Source: UBA5287 sp041672395 (GTDB taxonomy: Bacteria > Bacteroidota > Bacteroidia > Bacteroidales > Dysgonomonadaceae). Taken from it: a stretch of 7,655 bases of DNA. Within the stretch, counting starts at the first letter, position 1, and each line of letters starts with the position of its first letter. The stretch is taken from the NCBI GenBank assembly GCA_041672395.1, contig JBAYZS010000081.1, positions 1 to 7,655 of the forward strand, given 5' to 3'. The notes under the pieces are model-generated. The model saw only the letters and a program-made list of their open reading frames with translations, had not been told where the DNA came from and searched no databases. The position numbers and the translations under genes are program-made. Below, piece after piece: positions 7,087 to 7,655 of this stretch.

Positions 7087-7655
7087 TTAAATCAAATGAT
7101 GTCCCAACCCCCAATAAACAATTGCAGCGATAAGAGCGCTGACTGGAATTGTCAGAATCCAGGCAACCAACAGTTTTCGGGTTACACCCCAACGTACTGC
7201 CGAAAGACGTTTAACGGAGCCAACACCGATAATAGCCCCGGTAATAGTATGAGTGGTACTTACCGGTATTTTTAAGTACTCAGTTAGATAAAGAGTTAAA
7301 GCACCGGCTGTTTCAGCTATAACACCTTCAAATGGAGTAACTTTAGTGATACGGGTGCCCATAGTTTTCACTATCTTCCATCCACCGGACATTGTCCCTA
7401 GCGAAATAGCCGTAAAACAAGCAAATGCTACCCAGTTTGGCAAATCATTGGCGGATTCAATTCCGTAACCTATTTCCGGGTGATGTAAGTGTGTAGCAAT
7501 CAATGCAGCAGCAATAATACCCATTACTTTTTGCGAATCGTTCAGGCCGTGTCCGATACTGAACAAAGCTGATGAAACAAGCTGAAAATGCTTAAACCAG
7601 GAATTCGCTTTATGCGGATTAGCCTTTTTGACTGACCATGTTAGAATAATTGTTA
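7087..7655 (-). CDS. PiT-family inorganic phosphate transporter, C-terminal part
   Basis: The frame is open to the right edge; the visible 188 residues are the C-terminal part, and the start lies outside. An in-frame TTG at 7566 is internal, because conserved family sequence (WSVKKANPHKANSWFKHFQL) continues upstream of it. PiT/PHO4 hallmarks are SIGHGLNDSQKVMGIIAAAL (visible residues about 32-51), the GTMSGGWKIVKTMG and ITKVTPFEGVIAETAGA segments, and the PVSTTHTITGAIIGVG signature (PVSTTH coded at 7249-7266). The last hydrophobic helix (AWILTIPVSALIAAIVYWG) ends at a TAA. Such proteins are inner-membrane, cation-coupled, low-affinity phosphate carriers. No PhoU/DUF47 partner is in view; it would lie upstream, beyond the right edge. 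The gene is followed by its own terminator and is unlikely to belong to the SusCD operon. Confidence 0.95.
   Translation of the reverse strand, partial: TIILTWSVKKANPHKANSWFKHFQLVSSALFSIGHGLNDSQKVMGIIAAALIATHLHHPEIGYGIESANDLPNWVAFACFTAISLGTMSGGWKIVKTMGTRITKVTPFEGVIAETAGALTLYLTEYLKIPVSTTHTITGAIIGVGSVKRLSAVRWGVTRKLLVAWILTIPVSALIAAIVYWGLGHHLI

Noticed and set aside
7564..7566. TTG start for a 159-residue phosphate transporter
   Set aside because: The same frame continues upstream to the window edge with conserved PiT sequence, so this codon is an internal leucine.

Overview
The window looks like a chromosomal segment of a Bacteroidetes bacterium, most likely of the order Bacteroidales. The evidence is a SusC/RagA-type TonB-dependent transporter beside a SusD-type lipoprotein, gene starts with A/T-rich upstream sequence and no Shine-Dalgarno motif, a TAnnTTTG-type -7 promoter element, and AT-rich spacers. 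I cannot name the species.

Layout on the minus strand, in the direction of transcription (right to left). (1) 7087-7655: the C-terminal part of a PiT-family inorganic phosphate transporter, entering from beyond the right edge and closed by a strong bidirectional hairpin terminator (7003-7048). (2) 5175-7086: about 1.9 kb of AT-rich DNA with no convincing intact gene. It holds a second terminator (6916-6956), plus-strand pieces that look like a broken small membrane protein (6153-6635), short degenerate coding scraps, and the probable promoter and leader of the next operon, including a possible 44-residue ORF and an inverted repeat. (3) 1-5174: a tight three-gene operon with gaps of 17 and 12 bases: an IPT/TIG plus NHL-repeat lipoprotein, a full-length SusC-like transporter, and a SusD-like lipoprotein cut by the left edge after 227 residues.

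The three operon genes most likely form an outer-membrane nutrient uptake unit. The SusD-like lipoprotein would be the lid over the SusC barrel, TonB would power import, and the IPT/NHL protein would be an accessory surface binding protein. No glycoside hydrolase, sulfatase, protease, sigma/anti-sigma pair or hybrid two-component regulator is visible, so the substrate and regulator cannot be read from this window. The SusC lacks the N-terminal STN domain expected if a FecI/FecR-type system controlled it.

The intact genes belong to known families. The less usual points are the NHL-propeller lipoprotein placed first in the operon and the decayed intergenic region. I do not see an unmistakably new system.
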